From: an uncultured Christensenella sp.
GTDB lineage: Bacteria > Bacillota > Clostridia > Christensenellales > Borkfalkiaceae
DNA: 7,493 nucleotides
Direction: 5' to 3'
Assembly (NCBI GenBank): GCA_905212395.1
Contig: CAJMEI010000054.1
Location: 1-7,493 of the forward strand
Positions 4,705-7,493 of this stretch are shown here, piece by piece. Under the pieces are notes generated by a model. That model ran no database searches. It saw nothing but the letters and a program-made list of their open reading frames with translations, and was not told where the DNA came from. Numbering within the stretch: the first letter of the stretch is position 1; each line of letters starts with the position of its first letter. A program made the translations under genes and the position numbers.

Positions 4705-5616
4705 ATGGAAACTATCGAAATTCACAACCTTACCAAAGACTACGGTTCTTCTAGGGGAATATTCGGTATAGACTTAACCGTAAAACAAGGCGAGATGATG
4801 GGATTTGTCGGGACGAACGGTTCTGGGAAAACGACTACGATAAGAAGTATGCTCGGATTTATAAAACCGACTAGCGGTAACGCTTACGTCAACGGTTTAG
4901 AGTCTTGGGAAAATTCTTCCGAAATAGTTAAAAGCGTAGGATACGTTCCGGGCGAAATTGCATTCCCGGATCTCGCTACGGGTACCGAATTTTTAAGATG
5001 TCAAGCGGATTTTTTAGGGCTTAAAGATATGACTTACGCTAACGAACTCATAAAAAAATTGCAACTTGACCCAAGGGCGAACTTAAAGAGAATGAGTAAG
5101 GGTATGAAACAAAAAACCGCGCTAGTTTGCTCTTTGATGAACGATTCCCCCATACTTATATTCGACGAACCGACTACGGGGCTTGACCCTTTAATGCGTC
5201 TTGCGTTTATGGATATCATAAAAGCCGAACACAAAAAAGGCAAAACCATTTTAATGTCCAGCCATATGTTTAACGAAATGGAAGATTCCTGCGATAAAGT
5301 CGCCTTAATAGATAAAGGTAAAATTATTGACGTTGCGGATATGAACGCGTTAAGAAATCGTCCGCAAAAAGACTTTAAAATAGAGTTTCACGAAAAATCC
5401 GATTACGAAAAATTCAAGCAATCGGGATATACGATAATAAGGGACCAAGAAATTTACAATCAAGTAACTGTAACGTTGCCGTTCGATAAAATAAATCAAC
5501 TATTTTTCGACTTAAAGAACTTTAACGTAAAATTTATAACCGAAGTTAAATTTTCACTTGAAAAATACTTCAAACAAATTTTAATTGAAAAAAAGGAGAA
5601 CGAAAATGCTATTTAG
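4705..5616 (+). CDS. ABC transporter ATP-binding protein, ABC-2 exporter type (second of pair)
   Basis: I place the start at ATG 4705 (303 residues), because AAGGGGG (4692-4698) lies 6 bases upstream and the protein then begins METIEIHNLTKDYG, aligned with its upstream neighbour. An in-frame ATG at 4681 lies inside the previous gene and has no such site. Motifs are Walker A GTNGSGKTT (36-44), signature MSKGMKQK (130-137), Walker B LIFDEP (151-156), D-loop TGLDP (158-162) and switch His187. The Q-loop again lacks glutamine and reads GYVPGEIAFP. An extra C-terminal domain follows from about 215. Both ATPases keep catalytic Walker B glutamate and switch histidine, so both could hydrolyse ATP. 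It overlaps the permease start by 11 bases, which implies translational coupling. Confidence 0.93.
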   Translation: METIEIHNLTKDYGSSRGIFGIDLTVKQGEMMGFVGTNGSGKTTTIRSMLGFIKPTSGNAYVNGLESWENSSEIVKSVGYVPGEIAFPDLATGTEFLRCQADFLGLKDMTYANELIKKLQLDPRANLKRMSKGMKQKTALVCSLMNDSPILIFDEPTTGLDPLMRLAFMDIIKAEHKKGKTILMSSHMFNEMEDSCDKVALIDKGKIIDVADMNALRNRPQKDFKIEFHEKSDYEKFKQSGYTIIRDQEIYNQVTVTLPFDKINQLFFDLKNFNVKFITEVKFSLEKYFKQILIEKKENENAI

Positions 5617-7402
5617 TAAAGCTTTATTTAAACAATCGTGTAAGGCAAACAAAGTAATGTGGACTATAATTACTTTTGCCGTATGTTTTATGCTTGCCTG
5701 CGTAATGCTGATTTCGGGCGGTGGAAAAATAAGCAAAGTTAAAAACGGAATAGAAGATACTATTATAGAAAGTGAAATAGATACGGGCGTTAAAAAAACC
5801 GCTACTAACTACTATTTAGGCGAAATTAAAGCTTTAACCGCATACGATAACGCTTACAAAAATATAGAAGCGACGGGCAATCAAGACGAAATGCAAGCAA
5901 CGATTAAAGCAATAGTAAAAGGCGACAAAACGGACGCCGAAACCATTGCGAAAGCAGACCAAGTTGCGGAACTAGCAAAAGCGTACACCGTTGCTTACAA
6001 AACCGCAGTAGAAGCAGGTAAAACCGAAGCGGAGGCTCAACAATTAGCAGTTAACGCCGTTTCTACCGCAGTTTTTTCGCAAACTTACGCTGGACTAATT
6101 GCTTTGGGAGTAGAAGAAGCTCAGGCTCAACAACAAGCGCAAGCTACCGCGCAACAATCGGTAAAAGGTTTAATAACCGTATTTGTAGGATATTCTTATA
6201 ACGCAGGTTGCGTGGCTTTAAAAACCGTTTACGACGAAGATAAAGTTCAAGAATTTTCTCAAATTTTCGCAGTTTCTTTAAAACTCGGTTTGGGCGGAGA
6301 TACCGAAAGCGCATTATATCAAAAAATCAGCGCTAACGATACGTCGTTCGAAGATTCTTACAAGAGCGCGCTTTTAAGCGTAGACGAAAGAAAAGAATAC
6401 GTTCATAAAAGAATTTCGCAGTTAATCGCCGTAAATCTTACGGAAGAGACGTACATTGAAAATATGATTAGCAATTTGTCCGGTTACGACGTAGACAGAA
6501 AGAAATACGAAGGTTTCGTTTACGTAAACGACGCGGGCGAAAGCGTTTCGAGATACGTCGGAAATAGCGGATATATCTACATTCAAGACCTTTCGGAAGA
6601 CGTTTTGGTTACTTTGATTGCAAGAATCGAAAAGGACGTAGCGATAGGAAAAGACGAAGCTACCGTTTCCGGAGAAATAGCTCAAGAACTTACCGCAAGC
6701 TTTTTAAGCGCGTTGTCTTCGGACGTATCATTGGCGTTAAAAGAAGTCGGCGAAATGGATTTGTACGGCGTAGTCGTAGGTTGTATCTTCTATAAAATGG
6801 CAGGACTTTTGTTACCTATTATATATATAATAATGTGCGCGAACAACTTAATCGCAGGTCAAGTAGACAGCGGTTCTATGTCGTACGTTTTATCTACTTC
6901 CACTAAAAGAAAACAAGTAACCTTTACTCAGGCGGTATTCTTAATAGGTTCGCTATTTGCAATGTTCGTTTGCACGACTATTACCAGTGAAATTTGCTTA
7001 GCAATCGTTATGAAAGATTCTATAAGACTTACTTACGGTAAAGTTGCGTTATTGAATTTGGGCGCTTTCCTTACAATGTTCGGTATGAGTGGAATTTCTT
7101 TCCTTGCGTCCTGCTGGTTTAATAGAAGCAAATACTCTATGAGTTTAGGTGGCGGTTTAAATATGTTCTTCTTAGTTGCTACGATGCTCGGATTGTTCGG
7201 TTCGCAAGTTATTCCTTCCATTATCAGATTATCGGCGTTAAATTACTTTAACTACTTCTCGTTAATTTCGTTATTCGACAGTATTTCTATTTTAAGCGGA
7301 ACTCTTACGTTTATTTGGAAATGGGCAATTTTGGTTGCGATAGGCGTCGTTTGCTACTTCATCGGATTTAAAAAATTCGAAAAGAAAGACTTGCCGTTGT
7401 AA
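5606..7402 (+). CDS. ABC-2 type permease with large extracytoplasmic domain
   Basis: The start is ATG 5606 (598 residues), with AAGGAG (5593-5598) 7 bases upstream. A TTG at 5585 in the same frame has no such support. One membrane helix lies at about 17-37. About 350 mostly soluble residues follow, then five further helices at about 387-411, 441-466, 478-503, 514-537 and 569-588. This fits a six-helix ABC-2 exporter with both ends in the cytoplasm and a large outside domain between TM1 and TM2. The loop at 417-440 (AGQVDSGSMSYVLS, then STKRKQVTF) is the usual cytoplasmic segment that meets the ATPases in this family. The outside domain is Ala/Gln/Glu-rich at 100-190 with internal repeats. The tail is basic and acidic (KKFEKKDLPL). 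Substrate is unknown; peptide, drug or lipid export are all possible. Confidence 0.88.
   Translation: MLFSKALFKQSCKANKVMWTIITFAVCFMLACVMLISGGGKISKVKNGIEDTIIESEIDTGVKKTATNYYLGEIKALTAYDNAYKNIEATGNQDEMQATIKAIVKGDKTDAETIAKADQVAELAKAYTVAYKTAVEAGKTEAEAQQLAVNAVSTAVFSQTYAGLIALGVEEAQAQQQAQATAQQSVKGLITVFVGYSYNAGCVALKTVYDEDKVQEFSQIFAVSLKLGLGGDTESALYQKISANDTSFEDSYKSALLSVDERKEYVHKRISQLIAVNLTEETYIENMISNLSGYDVDRKKYEGFVYVNDAGESVSRYVGNSGYIYIQDLSEDVLVTLIARIEKDVAIGKDEATVSGEIAQELTASFLSALSSDVSLALKEVGEMDLYGVVVGCIFYKMAGLLLPIIYIIMCANNLIAGQVDSGSMSYVLSTSTKRKQVTFTQAVFLIGSLFAMFVCTTITSEICLAIVMKDSIRLTYGKVALLNLGAFLTMFGMSGISFLASCWFNRSKYSMSLGGGLNMFFLVATMLGLFGSQVIPSIIRLSALNYFNYFSLISLFDSISILSGTLTFIWKWAILVAIGVVCYFIGFKKFEKKDLPL
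5996..6175 (+). repeat. Two 30-residue repeats in the permease outside domain
   Basis: Residues 131-160 and 161-190 of the permease align without gaps at a period of 30. Shared positions are Tyr131/161, Gly138/168, Glu141/171, Ala142/172, Ala144/174, Gln145/175, Gln146/176, Ala148/178 and Val156/186. A degenerate third unit precedes them (Gly106 to Ala115, KTDAE against KTEAE). The DNA copies have diverged, so this is an old protein-level duplication. Composition suggests helical hairpins. Confidence 0.6.
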
Positions 7403-7436
7403 AAATTTCTTTAAAATTTTAAATAATTAAAAATGA

Positions 7437-7473
7437 TTTCGGGTACAAGTTTTGTTTATACTTTTACCCGAAA
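7437..7473 (+). terminator. Hairpin after the ABC exporter operon, weak terminator
   Basis: TTTCGGGTA (7437-7445) pairs with TACCCGAAA (7465-7473) around a 19-base loop, 34 bases after the permease stop. No T-run follows, so it is not a textbook intrinsic terminator. It may instead slow RNA decay, or belong to the leader of a gene beyond the right edge. The rest of 7403-7493 shows no gene. Confidence 0.4.
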
Positions 7474-7493
7474 CTCATTAAATTGTGTTTATA

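Noticed and set aside
5585..5605. TTG start giving seven extra residues on the permease
   Set aside because: The extra codons are the ribosome-site sequence itself. ATG 5606 has AAGGAG at 7 bases.
6422..6685. Minus-strand frame inside the permease gene
   Set aside because: It is the antisense of the permease, without a ribosome site or recognisable domain.
1..7493. Defence system, phage genes, insertion sequence, tRNA or riboswitch
   Set aside because: I found no nuclease, integrase, transposase, terminal repeats or tRNA-like fold. All longer gaps are explained by promoters and hairpins.

Overview
This is an AT-rich chromosomal window with strong Shine-Dalgarno sites (AAGGAG, GGAGG, AAGGGGG) and sigma-A type TTGACA/TATAAT promoters. 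It also has a DUF1540 mini-protein, a serine-rich lipoprotein and an AraC-type regulator. Together these point to a low-GC Gram-positive, most likely an uncultured gut clostridium. A Christensenellales-like member is my guess from style only; no marker here fixes the rank. I see no mobile element, CRISPR array, tRNA or rRNA.

Layout. (1) 1-391, minus: the 5' part of a serine-repeat lipoprotein gene that runs off the left edge, with 33-bp and 12-bp tandem repeats. (2) 392-516: a compact divergent control region in which two good promoters overlap at their -10 boxes, on a perfect 8+1+8 dyad. (3) 517-1440, plus: an AraC/cupin regulator. (4) 1445-1469: a hairpin between convergent genes. (5) 1490-1627, minus: a 45-residue, 10-cysteine DUF1540 protein. 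(6) 1751-2765, plus: ribosomal protein bL9 (rplI) and, one base later, a HAD-IIIA phosphatase of the GmhB/HisB-N type. (7) 2823-2864: a 20-bp-arm hairpin between convergent genes. (8) 3483 down to 2882, minus: mscL, whose reading frame is broken near its 3' end. (9) 3777-7402, plus: an ABC exporter operon with two related ATPases and one permease, followed by a weak hairpin.

The most notable point is mscL. The open frame stops at 3001, but the -1 frame downstream encodes the missing MscL C-terminal helix and runs to a stop at 2882, just before the hairpin. The frames meet at A_AAA_AAG, the dnaX-type slippery heptamer. A second heptamer (A_AAA_AAT) and a small palindrome follow. This is either programmed -1 frameshifting or the loss of one A from a run (mutation or assembly error). 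The sequence alone cannot decide between them.

The second point is the exporter. Two non-identical ATPases are paired with a single six-helix permease. The permease carries an unusually large extracytoplasmic domain with 30-residue Ala/Gln-rich repeats. Its substrate is unknown. The remaining genes are ordinary housekeeping or regulatory functions. Beyond the ABC operon and the rplI-phosphatase pair, I see no evidence that these genes form one joint system.
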